Shown: piece by piece, positions 1 through 8,095 of the stretch
Numbering within the stretch: the stretch's first letter is position 1
Layout of the letters: each line of letters opens with the position of its first letter
Assembly (NCBI RefSeq): GCF_023701745.1
Contig: NZ_JAJOZB010000001.1
Span: forward strand, 1,612,001-1,676,000
From: Streptomyces sp. RKAG293
Lineage (GTDB): Bacteria > Actinomycetota > Actinomycetes > Streptomycetales > Streptomycetaceae
Direction of reading: 5' to 3'
Length of the DNA stretch: 64,000 nt
Made by a program: the position numbers and the translations under genes
Notes under the pieces: model-generated
Databases searched by the model: none
Told to the model about the DNA's origin: nothing
Seen by the model: the letters and a program-made list of their open reading frames with translations, nothing else

Positions 1-498
1 CAAGGGCATAGGGAAAGCCTCCCGAGCGGGGGTACCGAGCACTGCAAGTCGCACCCGGAGCCCAGGGGGTTGATATCGGCGCTGCCTGGCGGCAGCTGGT
101 GGGACCCGGGGCAGCACAGGCCCGCACGGGGGACAGGAGGAGCCGGAACTCGCCGCTACACGACGGCGGTCGGACCGGCTCCGGTGCGGATTCTCGGAGG
201 GATCGCCTCCACAGCCGACGAGCAGTGACCGGGGTGCAGCAGCATCGCTCAACTTCCCAGCATCTCCACAAGATTTATCGCATCGTGACAAGTTCCTGCT
301 TCCCCGTCGTCGTCACGGTGTGCAACTGCGGAAGATGCTCAACCAAGTGCTTCCGGTTCCGGCCGGGCCGGGTCTAAACCGGCACGGCCGCACCCTGGTG
401 GTAAAGACCCGGTAAAACTCCGGGACCATCGGCGGGAAGCAACCTCTAGGAGGGCGCAGGAGGACCCTCAACTCCTTCGCCGGACAAGGACGACGGCG
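1..498. other. Left-edge region with no confidently assigned gene
   Basis: No reading frame here has convincing codon bias or recognisable protein similarity. The forward frame starting at base 1 stays open to a stop near 228 and could be the 3' end of a gene entering from the left, but its third-position GC is only moderate, so I do not call it. The stretch from about 260 to 320 is less GC-rich than its surroundings and probably holds the promoter of the regulator gene that starts at 499. Confidence 0.3.
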
Positions 499-1623
499 AT
501 GGAGGCAACCTCCGCAAGACCTGTCCTCCCCCCAGGCAGGTCTTACCCCGGCATGAACGAGGTAGAGATGTGCGAACTTCTTAACCGCATCTGGTCCCTC
601 CCCCGTGGCGAATGGACTCGCGTTCTGCGCAAGGAACTCCCGTCACTGGCAGATGAGATGGTCGAGGCGCTTCGGCATGAAATTCCCGGCTTCGCCGACC
701 TTCTCCAGGACATGGGCCGCGAATCGGTCAGGCAGGGGCTCGAAGAAGCCCTGCTGACGGCTCTCGGCTACCGGAAGCCACCGAAGGACGAAGACATCCC
801 CCAGGAGCTGCCCACCACCGCGGCACCCCTCGACCGGTCACGCCAGGAGCTGTTCAACGCACTGACCGGTGCCACCGAGGTACCGGACGCAGTCCTCCCG
901 GAACTGGCCCGCAGAGCCGGCTGGCCACTGCCCGACACCGTCCGGGCCGTCGCCGTCAGCTCCCCCGGCGAGGCCCACCAACTGGCGGCGACCCTGGACG
1001 ACTGCCTGGTCGGCATGGGCGGCGACGGACCGTGCCTGCTGATACCGAGCCCCGACCCGGACACCCGCGGCGCACTGGAGGCCGCCCTGCGCGGCCGCTC
1101 CACCGCCGTCGGACACTCCGTCCCGGTACGTGACGCCGCATCGTCACTGCGCTGGGCACGACGCCTGCTGACCCTGACCCCCACCCCCGGAGGACCCGAC
1201 GCCCGGCCCGTCTTCGTCGACGACCACCTCTCCACCCTGCTGCTCCTCCAGGACGAACCCCTGGCCAAGGCGTTGGCGGCCCGCTGGCTGCGGCCGCTCG
1301 CAGGACTGACACCACGCCAGAGCGAACGGCTGGAAGTGACCCTGCTGGCCTGGCTCGAAGGCGGCGGCGCACCGGAGGCGGCGAAAGCCCTGAGTGTGCA
1401 CCCCCAAACGGTGCGCTACCGCATGCGCCAGCTGGAGAAGCTGTTCGGACAGGGACTGCGTGACCCCCGCACCCGCTTCGAACTGGAGATGGCCCTGCGC
1501 AGCCGCCGGCTGATGGCGGAGATAGGACGGCGCAGCTCCCGGGTCACCCGAAGGGCGCGAACCGTCGCGGTGGGCTTCCGTCCACTGGTCGTCGCACGGG
1601 AAGCACGCGTCAACGGCCTCTGA
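499..1623 (+). CDS. PucR-type helix-turn-helix transcriptional regulator
   Basis: Predicted cytoplasmic DNA-binding regulator of 374 aa. The C-terminal third carries a PucR-family HTH (about residues 275-340), recognisable from the segment LSVHPQTVRYRMRQLEKLFG followed by DPRTRFELEMALR. The N-terminal part (around residues 19-90) is helical and charged, and the middle resembles no domain I can name. The ATG at 499 is preceded by an AAGGA-like site; a second in-frame ATG at 553 has no ribosome site. It converges on the sigma-factor gene, separated by a strong bidirectional hairpin. PucR-type proteins often control catabolic or secondary-metabolic genes; the target here cannot be read from sequence. 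Confidence 0.85.
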   Translation: MEATSARPVLPPGRSYPGMNEVEMCELLNRIWSLPRGEWTRVLRKELPSLADEMVEALRHEIPGFADLLQDMGRESVRQGLEEALLTALGYRKPPKDEDIPQELPTTAAPLDRSRQELFNALTGATEVPDAVLPELARRAGWPLPDTVRAVAVSSPGEAHQLAATLDDCLVGMGGDGPCLLIPSPDPDTRGALEAALRGRSTAVGHSVPVRDAASSLRWARRLLTLTPTPGGPDARPVFVDDHLSTLLLLQDEPLAKALAARWLRPLAGLTPRQSERLEVTLLAWLEGGGAPEAAKALSVHPQTVRYRMRQLEKLFGQGLRDPRTRFELEMALRSRRLMAEIGRRSSRVTRRARTVAVGFRPLVVAREARVNGL

Positions 1624-1647
1624 CCCACCCGGGCCGGCCGGCCCGCC

Positions 1648-1681
1648 CCGGCGGATCACGGAGCCATCCGTGATCCGCCGG
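1648..1681. terminator. Bidirectional hairpin terminator
   Basis: Perfect inverted repeat: 15-bp arms (1648-1662 and 1667-1681, left arm CCGGCGGATCACGGA) and a 4-nt loop, between the convergent regulator and sigma-factor genes. No long T-run follows, as is common for Streptomyces terminators. Confidence 0.8.
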
Positions 1682-1688
1682 AGGCGCG

Positions 1689-2504
1689 TCACAACCCGGC
1701 GGGGACCGCCGTGCGCATCGTCGCGTTGAGGTCGAGCAGCTCGGTGTAGGCCCGCGAACAGGAATCGCAGTCCGCCAGATGCCGCGCCAGGTCACGGCTG
1801 CGGACAGCGCCGCTGCGCCGTATCGCCGCACCGATCATGGCACTGAAGTGACGGCACCGTTCGTCGCCCACACTGTCGACATGCGCGTGCAGATAGGCCT
1901 CGCGCAGCCCCTCACGGGCCCGGAACGCCAACGACGTGACACCACTCGGAGTGATGCCCAGCAGCGCGGCGACCTCCGGCAGGGAATCGTTCTCCACGAG
2001 CGTGTGCCACAGAACGGCCTGCCAGCGCTCGGGCAGCGTGTTGAAACTGCGCACGAGCAACTGCCGGTCCTCGCTGGCCAGCAGATGCTGCTGCGGATCG
2101 GTACCGGCCGCCGACTGCTGCCACCACGACTCGAAGTCCGCCGTCAGCAGCGCCTTGCGGTCACCCGCACCCCACTCGATGGCCGTATGACGCACGACCG
2201 TGAGCAGATACGGCCGCCAGGCCCCCTGCGGGCCGGCCCCGGAACGCACCGCCTGGAACGTGCGGATGAACGCCTCCGACACCAGGTCCTCGGCGTCGTG
2301 CGAGTCACGGCAGCACCGGTGCGCGTACGCGAGCGCGGCCTCACGGTGCCTGCGGTAGAGGATGTCACCCGCGGCCGGGTTGGCCGTGCCTGAGCCGTAG
2401 CCGTCCTTGAGCTGCCGGGTGAGCTCCTCGTCGGAGGGCACGGCGTCCTGCGCCACCGTGCGTTCCCGGTCGTTCGCGGCTTCGCGAGAGCCCAGCACTG
2501 CCAC
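1689..2504 (-). CDS. Sigma-70 family (ECF-like) sigma factor with C-terminal zinc-finger tail
   Basis: About 271 aa from the GTG at 2504; the upstream in-frame extension has no protein-like character. Region 2 is seen around DAEDLVSEAFIRTFQAV and region 4 around LPERWQAVLWHTL and VAALLGITPSGVTSLAFRAR. After region 4 there is a tail with a zinc-finger signature like that of anti-sigma proteins (HLADCDSC, with an upstream CRHF), so the protein seems to carry its own zf-HC2-like module. No separate anti-sigma gene lies nearby. An ECF-style promoter candidate (GGAAC, 17-nt spacer, CGTC) lies about 70-95 bp upstream in the correct orientation, consistent with autoregulation. The start is an inference; a downstream start near the VPSDEELTRQL segment is possible. 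Confidence 0.82.
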   Translation of the reverse strand: MAVLGSREAANDRERTVAQDAVPSDEELTRQLKDGYGSGTANPAAGDILYRRHREAALAYAHRCCRDSHDAEDLVSEAFIRTFQAVRSGAGPQGAWRPYLLTVVRHTAIEWGAGDRKALLTADFESWWQQSAAGTDPQQHLLASEDRQLLVRSFNTLPERWQAVLWHTLVENDSLPEVAALLGITPSGVTSLAFRAREGLREAYLHAHVDSVGDERCRHFSAMIGAAIRRSGAVRSRDLARHLADCDSCSRAYTELLDLNATMRTAVPAGL

Positions 2505-2518
2505 CTCGCACAATCGAG

Positions 2519-2598
2519 CGACTACGGAGTTCTTTCCGGATGCGGCCCCGGCTCCGTAGTCGTGTTCCGTGGGACGTGCGCCGAACCGTAGTCGTTCC
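2519..2598 (-). promoter_or_regulatory. Promoter/operator region of the sigma-factor gene with three CCGTAGTCG repeats
   Basis: The 9-mer CCGTAGTCG occurs at 2554-2562 and 2586-2594 and inverted at 2519-2527. The first and third of these form an inverted repeat around a 22-nt centre (ACTACGGAG/CTCCGTAGT). On the minus strand GGAAC (2598-2594), a 17-nt spacer and CGTC (2576-2573) match the ECF sigma promoter pattern directed at the sigma-factor gene. Confidence 0.5.
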
Positions 2599-2641
2599 AC
2601 AGCCGTCGCACAGGTCGGTCGGCAGGATTGTGGCACGACAT

Positions 2642-2677
2642 GGCGGTGGCCCCGGAGTCGGCTCCGGGGCCACCGCC
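2642..2677. terminator. Hairpin terminator (second of a pair)
   Basis: Perfect 16-bp arms (2642-2657 and 2662-2677) with a TCGG loop, just downstream of the stronger palindrome at 2731-2770. In the leftward direction it backs up termination of the DUF1996 gene before the sigma-factor promoter. Confidence 0.65.
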
Positions 2678-2730
2678 CGTCTCGGGGCCGGGCGGGGGCA
2701 TGGGGAGCACCCTGCCCCGAGGGTTCTAGC

Positions 2731-2770
2731 GGAGGAAACCGCTCCGGGCCGGCCCGGAGCGGTTTCCTCC
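2731..2770. terminator. Perfect 40-bp palindromic terminator
   Basis: An uninterrupted 40-bp palindrome (left half begins GGAGGAAACCGCTCCGG) sits 8 bp past the stop of the DUF1996 gene, as expected for its transcription terminator. Confidence 0.75.
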
Positions 2771-2778
2771 CCACACCA

Positions 2779-4215
2779 TCAGCACCTGCGGCCGCTGTTC
2801 ACGCAGTTCACCGCCTGCCGCATCAGCCGGTCCGACATCGCGTCGACGAAGTCACCGTGGTCCGTCACCGGCTTGTGCAGCTGCTCGGGGAAACTGTCCA
2901 CGGCGATCCGGGCGCCCTGCGGGACGCTGTAGGTGATCCGCTCCACCAGCTGCGGAATCGCTTTGAACCCCTTGCCGCACGCACCGTTACGGTCCGCGAA
3001 GGCGACATGGGTCCGGTGGTTGGCACTGTCGATGTTCTTGCCGTCCCAGCAGCTCTGGAAAGTGAACGTACGCACCACGTCACTGCCCTGCGGGCAGATC
3101 GGGTACTTGTCCTTCAGCTGGCGGTTCTCGAACCCGGTGCAGCTCCACGAAGCGTTCGCGTTGGCCGTGCCGTTCGTGAAGGCCTTGGCATCGCCCGTGA
3201 TGATCCGCAGGAAGCGCGGCATCGCGGTCACCCGGCTGACGGCACTGCCGTCGAGGCGGATCGTGGCGGTCTTCGGCTGCAGGATCGTGCCGACGTTGGC
3301 GTCCTGGCCGCCGCCCGGGGCGTTGACGTCCGGGCCCTGCCCGGCGTTCTGCACCCGCAGCACGGGCCAGTAGTAGGCCGACTGGTCCCCGTTGCTGCAG
3401 GTCGTGCCCGCCGCCGCGAGGGAGTTGTTGGTGGAGAACGCGTCCGTGGTCTTGTTGCCCACGTAGTCGTGCATGTGGTGGGCGCCGTTGCTCACACCCG
3501 GAGCGACGATGACATTGTCCGGGTTGAGGTGCTTGTTCGCGTTGACCCCGCACTTCGAGGTGAAGGAACCGGTCGACCCGCCGGCACGGGCACGGGGCTT
3601 CCACACGTTCGGCCGGACCTTGGTGATGTCGACGAAGTCGGCCTTCGACGGGCCCTTGCCCTGCTTCTTGCTCTGGTCCTGCACCGCCTGGTTCTGAACG
3701 GCCTGATTCTGCCCGTCCTGCTGGCCCTCGACGGCGACGGCGTCATCCTGACCGCCGCCCCCGGTGTCACCGGGCTTCACATCGGTGGCTTTCATCTCAC
3801 ACGCACTCAACTCGTCCAGACCCGACGGCGGCTGGGCCACCTGGGAGATCGCGTCGTCGATCTTCGCGATCGTGCCGCTGCGCTTCTGCTGCAGCTCACT
3901 GAGCGACGTGTCCTTGTTCCACTGCCCGGCGGAGAGCTGCTTGTACGAGTCCGCGACCTGAGCGTCGAGCTGCGCCAGATTCTTGTCGACCTCCGGCTTG
4001 GCCTCGTCGGGAACGTCACGCAGCTTGTCCCCCACATCGGGACAGGCGATCGTGGCCGCCCCCGCCTGCTCGGTCTTCGCCGAATCCTGCCGCGAGTTGC
4101 CGGCGGACGCGTTGGCGGCGACGAACGCGACCCCGCCCGCGCCCAACACCAGCGCGGTCATCACCGCGACGGTCTTGTTCTGCAGGCGGGAGCGTTTATG
4201 GTCCTTTTTGCTCAT
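2779..4215 (-). CDS. Secreted DUF1996-domain protein
   Basis: 478 aa. The N-terminus has a basic stretch and then a hydrophobic segment (TVAVMTALVLGAGGVAFVAA, residues 15-34), a signal peptide or membrane anchor, so the protein acts outside the membrane. Residues 40-180 are polar and partly helical, with a Q-rich stretch (QNQAVQNQAVQDQSKKQ). From about residue 190 to the end lies a DUF1996 domain, recognised by FVDITKVRPNVW, GAHHMHDYVGN and several conserved cysteines. The domain's function is not established; it occurs in fungal and actinobacterial secreted proteins. Only 4 bp separate it from the upstream DUF4142 gene, so the two are very likely co-transcribed. The pair may act together at the cell surface; this is inference from arrangement only. 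Confidence 0.85.
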   Translation of the reverse strand: MSKKDHKRSRLQNKTVAVMTALVLGAGGVAFVAANASAGNSRQDSAKTEQAGAATIACPDVGDKLRDVPDEAKPEVDKNLAQLDAQVADSYKQLSAGQWNKDTSLSELQQKRSGTIAKIDDAISQVAQPPSGLDELSACEMKATDVKPGDTGGGGQDDAVAVEGQQDGQNQAVQNQAVQDQSKKQGKGPSKADFVDITKVRPNVWKPRARAGGSTGSFTSKCGVNANKHLNPDNVIVAPGVSNGAHHMHDYVGNKTTDAFSTNNSLAAAGTTCSNGDQSAYYWPVLRVQNAGQGPDVNAPGGGQDANVGTILQPKTATIRLDGSAVSRVTAMPRFLRIITGDAKAFTNGTANANASWSCTGFENRQLKDKYPICPQGSDVVRTFTFQSCWDGKNIDSANHRTHVAFADRNGACGKGFKAIPQLVERITYSVPQGARIAVDSFPEQLHKPVTDHGDFVDAMSDRLMRQAVNCVNSGRRC

Positions 4216-4219
4216 GAGA

Positions 4220-4957
4220 TCACTTCACTTCACTTCGTTGTAGCGGAGTCGAAGCGGAAGCCGTGACGGTGACCACTGGCTTCCCGGAGGGCGAGGAGGC
4301 CCCGTCAGCGAGCGCGCCGAAATCGACGAGCCCGGTTTCCTCGAGAACCGAGATGTGGTCGAGGACCACGGTGTTGGCCCTGCTGGCCAGGGAGCGGACC
4401 ATGGAGTTACGGGTCTGCCCCCGAACCTGCGCCACGAGCGCGAACACCTTCCCGTGCGCGCGGCGCAGAAGATTGACCCAGAGCCGGTCGTACTGGGCTC
4501 CCGTGGCGGCATCCATCTGGGCGAGCCAGCCCTGCTGGTCCGAGTTCGGCTGGTTGGGCAGATCGATGTGGAGCGCCTGGCCCACCTGGAGCACGCGCGC
4601 ATCCAACTCGGCGTGCCCGTCGATGAGATGCAGCCCCGCGGTCCTGACCGATTCCTGCGTACCGCGCTGCTGCGCCTGATGGCCCGCGGGCCCCTCCCAC
4701 AGCCCGGCGAGCCGGACCCTACGGACGAAATCCCGGTCCAGCGGGGTCAGCGGCCCGTACTGCGTGTTCACGATCCCGAGGCCGTCGTCCGTGAACGGAG
4801 GAGCGGCCACCGCGGAATTCTGACCGCCGAACTTCTGCATGGGGATCAGCAGCGCCACGAGCGTCACCGCGAGGGCACCGATGACGAGGACGGTTCCCGT
4901 GGTGTACCGGAAACCGACGGACGCGCCGAGGGCGGGTCGCCGGACGAATGTCCGCAC
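4220..4957 (-). CDS. DUF4142-domain extracytoplasmic protein
   Basis: About 245 aa from the GTG at 4957, chosen because it sits directly before a basic, then hydrophobic N-terminus (TGTVLVIGALAVTLVALLIP). The body matches the DUF4142 (ferritin-like, all-helical) family: GPLTPLDRDFVRRVRLAGLWE, then long helices with DQQGWLAQMDAATGAQYDRL and LEETGLVDFGALA. Many DUF4142 proteins are predicted periplasmic or surface proteins of unknown role. The gene ends 4 bp before the DUF1996 gene, forming a two-gene operon in which this is the first gene. The longer open frame up to 5071 has no protein-like sequence. Confidence 0.82.
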   Translation of the reverse strand: MRTFVRRPALGASVGFRYTTGTVLVIGALAVTLVALLIPMQKFGGQNSAVAAPPFTDDGLGIVNTQYGPLTPLDRDFVRRVRLAGLWEGPAGHQAQQRGTQESVRTAGLHLIDGHAELDARVLQVGQALHIDLPNQPNSDQQGWLAQMDAATGAQYDRLWVNLLRRAHGKVFALVAQVRGQTRNSMVRSLASRANTVVLDHISVLEETGLVDFGALADGASSPSGKPVVTVTASASTPLQRSEVK

Positions 4958-5270
4958 AGTGCCTCCTTGCGCTCTGCCGGGAGGAGGGTGCCGACGCGGA
5001 GGATCCGCACCGACATGCGGTGGGCACCGCCTTCCCGGGGTGCCACCGGACGCTAGTGCCGGATGTGGCACTCCTGTTGAGGGATCATCACCATTGGATA
5101 AACATCGGAGCCGTACCCGGAATCACTGGTACCGTTCCGTACCCGCATGTGACCGGTCCGCGGCCTCGGCGCAACCATGCCCGGAACGCAGCGGACCGGT
5201 GGGAACGGCGATCGCGAGAATCGCCCTTCCCACCGGCCGGCGGCCGTACTCGGCTTCAGTACCCGGCTCC
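4958..5270. other. Intergenic region between the glucanase pair and the DUF4142 gene
   Basis: This stretch should hold the promoter of the DUF4142-DUF1996 operon (within about 5000-5190) and contains the terminator hairpin of the GH16 gene at 5196-5236. I see no further gene in it. Confidence 0.5.
5196..5236 (-). terminator. Hairpin terminator of the GH16 gene
   Basis: Interrupted inverted repeat: outer arms ACCGGTGGGAA/TTCCCACCGG and inner arms GGCGAT/ATCGCC around a short loop, 35 bp downstream of the GH16 stop codon. Confidence 0.7.
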
Positions 5271-6632
5271 TCAGCTCTGTGTGTAGCTGAAGTGCGGAGT
5301 GTCGTACTGCGGACCGTTCTTCTCGTAGGTGAACCAGTAGCTGATGACCGCGCCCGCGGAAAGCTGACTGACGGTCTGCGTCCAGGTACCCGCGTTGTTG
5401 GCCATCCGGAAGTTCTGCTGACCCGCCCCGTTGACCAGATAGTGCACGTCCACGTACTGCGCGGCCGTGGTCGGCGTGAAGGAGATCCGCGCCTGAGTGG
5501 CATTGATCCGGGTCGCACTCGCCGAGTAGTCGGGTGACGAGGTGCCGCCGCCCGTGGTCCCGCCGGTGGTGGTGCCGCCGGTGGTGGTGCCGCCGGTCGT
5601 CGTCCCGCCGGTGGTCGTCCCACCGGTCGTCGTCCCGCCGGTGGTGGTGCCCCCGCCGTTGGTCTGGTAGACACCGAACCAGTCGACACTCATACCGGCG
5701 CCCGACGTGATGTCCGCCGAGGGCGAGGTACAGCCACAGACCTTGTTCGGGTACGAACCACCTATCGCCACATCGAAGATGGCGAAGAACCCGTGGTCGA
5801 CGGCCGCCTGCCACGTACCGGTCGACACCTGGTTCTGACTGACCTGATAGGTCAGATTGCCGTCGAGGTAGAACCGCAGCTGCTCGGCGGCGGTGTTGGT
5901 ACGGTCCACGATCACCGAGTACGTGTGGAACCCGGTCTGGCAGCCGCCGCACGCCTGCAGACCGCTGCTGATGCCGTCCGGGTCATGGCACTCGCCGGCC
6001 CAGACACCGCAGTGGAAGGTGGTCGAGTGCTGACTCAGCGCGTTGACGTCCTCCATGATGTCCAGCTCGCCGATGTTCGGCCAGTTGGTCGCACCCACCG
6101 GGCGGGCCGCGGCGCCCATCGCCCAGAACGCCGGCCAGTAACCCAGTCCGTGCGCCGGGTTGGGCTGCTGGATGGATGCGCTGATCTGCAGCTGACCGCC
6201 GGCCGGGGCCGCGAAGTCGGTGCGCTGGGTCTCGATCCGGCCGGAGGTCCAGTGCCCGCCGGCGTCCTTGATCGGCTTGATCACCAGGTGTCCCGCACCG
6301 TCCTGGTAGACGTTGGCCGTCGAATCGGTCGCCGTCTCCAGTTCACCGGTCCCCCAGTTCGCCGCCGCACCCGGATAGTTGTAGTTGGTACCGATGTCGT
6401 AGAGCCAGTTGGCCCTGTTGAGACCGCTGCCCGACGCGCCGCTGAAGTCGTCGCTGAAGACCGTGGTCCAGCCGGCCGGAGGAGCAGGCGCCGCGGCGGC
6501 CGAACCGCCCGACACGGACAGGCCCAGGGCGCCGGCGACCAGCAGGAGCAGGGCACTGAAGACAGTGAGCGGAACACGCCGCATACGGCGCGCGGCACTC
6601 GACGCGGATTCGGGCGGGACGTTTTTTCTCAT
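5271..6632 (-). CDS. Secreted GH16 beta-1,3-glucanase (laminarinase-type) with C-terminal beta-glucan-binding module
   Basis: 453 aa. A signal peptide (basic start, hydrophobic core at 22-40, AAAA-P near 49) is followed by a GH16 catalytic domain (about 52-325). The catalytic motif GELDIMED gives the nucleophile E189, D191 and acid/base E194. The sequence then has a linker built of GGTTT repeats (about 326-372) and a C-terminal module with YVDVHYLVN and SYWFTYEKNGPQYDTPHF, like CBM56 beta-1,3-glucan-binding modules. It likely hydrolyses beta-1,3-glucans such as fungal wall glucan or laminarin. It lies 79 bp downstream of a GH64 beta-1,3-glucanase on the same strand, probably one transcription unit under the palindrome at 7848-7861. 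The linker repeats make the coding DNA internally repetitive (5546-5655). Confidence 0.93.
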   Translation of the reverse strand: MRKNVPPESASSAARRMRRVPLTVFSALLLLVAGALGLSVSGGSAAAAPAPPAGWTTVFSDDFSGASGSGLNRANWLYDIGTNYNYPGAAANWGTGELETATDSTANVYQDGAGHLVIKPIKDAGGHWTSGRIETQRTDFAAPAGGQLQISASIQQPNPAHGLGYWPAFWAMGAAARPVGATNWPNIGELDIMEDVNALSQHSTTFHCGVWAGECHDPDGISSGLQACGGCQTGFHTYSVIVDRTNTAAEQLRFYLDGNLTYQVSQNQVSTGTWQAAVDHGFFAIFDVAIGGSYPNKVCGCTSPSADITSGAGMSVDWFGVYQTNGGGTTTGGTTTGGTTTGGTTTGGTTTGGTTTGGTTGGGTSSPDYSASATRINATQARISFTPTTAAQYVDVHYLVNGAGQQNFRMANNAGTWTQTVSQLSAGAVISYWFTYEKNGPQYDTPHFSYTQS

Positions 6633-6711
6633 GGGCGGTCATGGCCTTTCTGCAGAGCTACGAGACGTACGCGGGGTACGAGGGGTCCGGATGGATTCCG
6701 GGGCGGCGAGG

Positions 6712-7722
6712 TCAGCTGAAGGAATCGAGAAGGAGTGCTGCCTGCTGCGGGCTGCCGTCGTGGACCAGTGACTCGTGGTGGCCGACGTCGTCGAAGGCGA
6801 ACGCGTACGCGTTACCGTCCGCAGTCTGCGCGTGGATGAAGCGCGCGTACTGGTCGGTCACCGCGTCCTGGTGGAAGTTCGCGGAACTCGCGTCGGGCTG
6901 ACTGGGGTTGACCAGTAGCGTCGAGCGGTTGAACCCCGCGCACAGCGTGCGGGAGATCGGGCCCCGCACCAGGTCGTTGGGGGCGTCCAGGAGCTTGTAG
7001 CAGCCGAAGACACTGTCGGCGTCCGGCTTCTGGAAGCTGGTGACGACCGCCCCTGAGGTGTTGGTGAAGTTCATGACGTTCCCCGGCACCCGGCCGAAGT
7101 ACTTCGTGTTCGGCTGGTCGGCGAAGGGCGTCACGGTCAGCGTCGAGGCCGCGTACTTCTGCCACACCCGGTTGATGTAGTCGTCGAGGACGCCGCTGGA
7201 CAGCGCACCGGACTCGATGCCGTGCCCCGGCGCCGGCGCCCGCAGGACCGAACCGTCCGGCGCCGTCCGGATCAGCCCGCCCCAGCCGCCGGGCTGGCCC
7301 CGCAGCGCGTTGAGGACCGCGGTGTAACCGCCGGGCTTCAGATGGCCCGTGGTCTGGCCGGCCCCCGTGGTGGACTGCACCGCGACCGCGTACGGCGCGG
7401 AGAACATGTCGACCTGAGTGCTGTCGATCCACAGCCCGCTGTCGTTGAGCGTGTACTCCGACCAGTTGAACAGGATGTTGCGGTTCGGGTCGCTCGGGTT
7501 CTGCACCGCGGGCTGCACCAGCCCGCCGGTGGTCAACTGACCGGAACCGGTGGCGGTGACGCTCTGGGTGTAGTCGGACGGGCCGGCCGCCGCGCTCCCC
7601 GCGACGGCGGTGAGACCGAACAGTCCCGCGAGCACCAGGACGACGGCGGAGACGAGTGCGGTGGCGCCGCTGCTCCAGCGCCGTCGGGGCCGATCACGGC
7701 GCGGAAGTGGGGTTCTGCGCAT
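6712..7722 (-). CDS. Secreted GH64 beta-1,3-glucanase
   Basis: About 336 aa from the ATG at 7722. A long N-terminal signal (arginine-rich start, hydrophobic core near 24-42) precedes a GH64 (laminaripentaose-producing, thaumatin-like fold) catalytic domain. The segment NWSEYTLNDSGLWID...QVDMF places E89 and D105 16 residues apart, the same spacing as the two catalytic acids Glu154 and Asp170 I recall for the characterised Streptomyces enzyme. There is no carbohydrate-binding module, in contrast to the second GH64 gene at 29640. The start at 7722 is chosen because the longer frame to 7794 lacks protein character. It is the first gene of a pair with the GH16 enzyme; a 14-bp palindrome lies 126-139 bp upstream of the start. 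Confidence 0.9.
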   Translation of the reverse strand: MRRTPLPRRDRPRRRWSSGATALVSAVVLVLAGLFGLTAVAGSAAAGPSDYTQSVTATGSGQLTTGGLVQPAVQNPSDPNRNILFNWSEYTLNDSGLWIDSTQVDMFSAPYAVAVQSTTGAGQTTGHLKPGGYTAVLNALRGQPGGWGGLIRTAPDGSVLRAPAPGHGIESGALSSGVLDDYINRVWQKYAASTLTVTPFADQPNTKYFGRVPGNVMNFTNTSGAVVTSFQKPDADSVFGCYKLLDAPNDLVRGPISRTLCAGFNRSTLLVNPSQPDASSANFHQDAVTDQYARFIHAQTADGNAYAFAFDDVGHHESLVHDGSPQQAALLLDSFS

Positions 7723-7847
7723 CGGAAACTGGTATCCCTTCTTCTGTTCACGAAGCGAAAGGGAAGTACTGGTCCGGGCAGGTCGCGCTGACACCTCACA
7801 GCCGAAGGCAAGCGATCATCCCCGGGAATGCCTTCGAACCAACGATG

Positions 7848-7861
7848 TGAGAGCGCTCTCA
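7848..7861. promoter_or_regulatory. LacI-family-type operator palindrome TGAGAGCGCTCTCA
   Basis: Perfect 14-bp palindrome upstream of the GH64-GH16 pair. It resembles LacI/GalR-family sites (central CG, for example the CebR box TGGGAGCGCTCCCA). Its 12-bp core GAGAGCGCTCTC recurs at 29580-29591 upstream of the second GH64 gene, arguing for a shared repressor responding to a beta-glucan sugar. Confidence 0.7.
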
Positions 7862-8007
7862 ACCAACAGGATCGTGTTGGATTCTTAGCGCACTACGTGT
7901 CCGCGTCAAGAAGTTGAACAAGATCCACTTAACGACCAGGACATATACCGGTGACGAAGGGCGCGTTCCCCCTCCCCTGCCGGAGGTTTGCGGTTTTCCT
8001 GGGGGGC

Positions 8008-8032
8008 GGCAAAACAAGCCACAGGGCTTGTT
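8008..8032 (-). terminator. Hairpin terminator of the TetR gene
   Basis: On the minus strand AACAAGCC, a 4-nt loop and GGCTTGTT are followed by TTTG, about 65 bp downstream of the TetR stop codon. Confidence 0.6.
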
Positions 8033-8095
8033 ATTACTCAACCGCCTGCTCTGCCGCCCGTCGATCGCCCTACCGCCGTGCTTCCGTCGGCCGCT

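Larger units (their letters stand above)
7723..8095. other. Intergenic region upstream of the GH64 gene
   Basis: Holds the GH64 promoter region with the LacI-type palindrome (7848-7861) and, further right, the hairpin that ends the TetR gene (8008-8032). The part around 7875-7960 is noticeably less GC-rich than its neighbours. I see no gene here. Confidence 0.5.

Noticed and set aside
99-377. 92-aa forward ORF at the left edge
   Set aside because: Composition is Arg/Ser/Gly-rich without structure, there is no good ribosome site, and third-position GC is not above background.
2569-4266. 565-aa plus-strand frame opposite the DUF1996 gene
   Set aside because: Antisense shadow; the minus-strand gene has clear domain and signal peptide.
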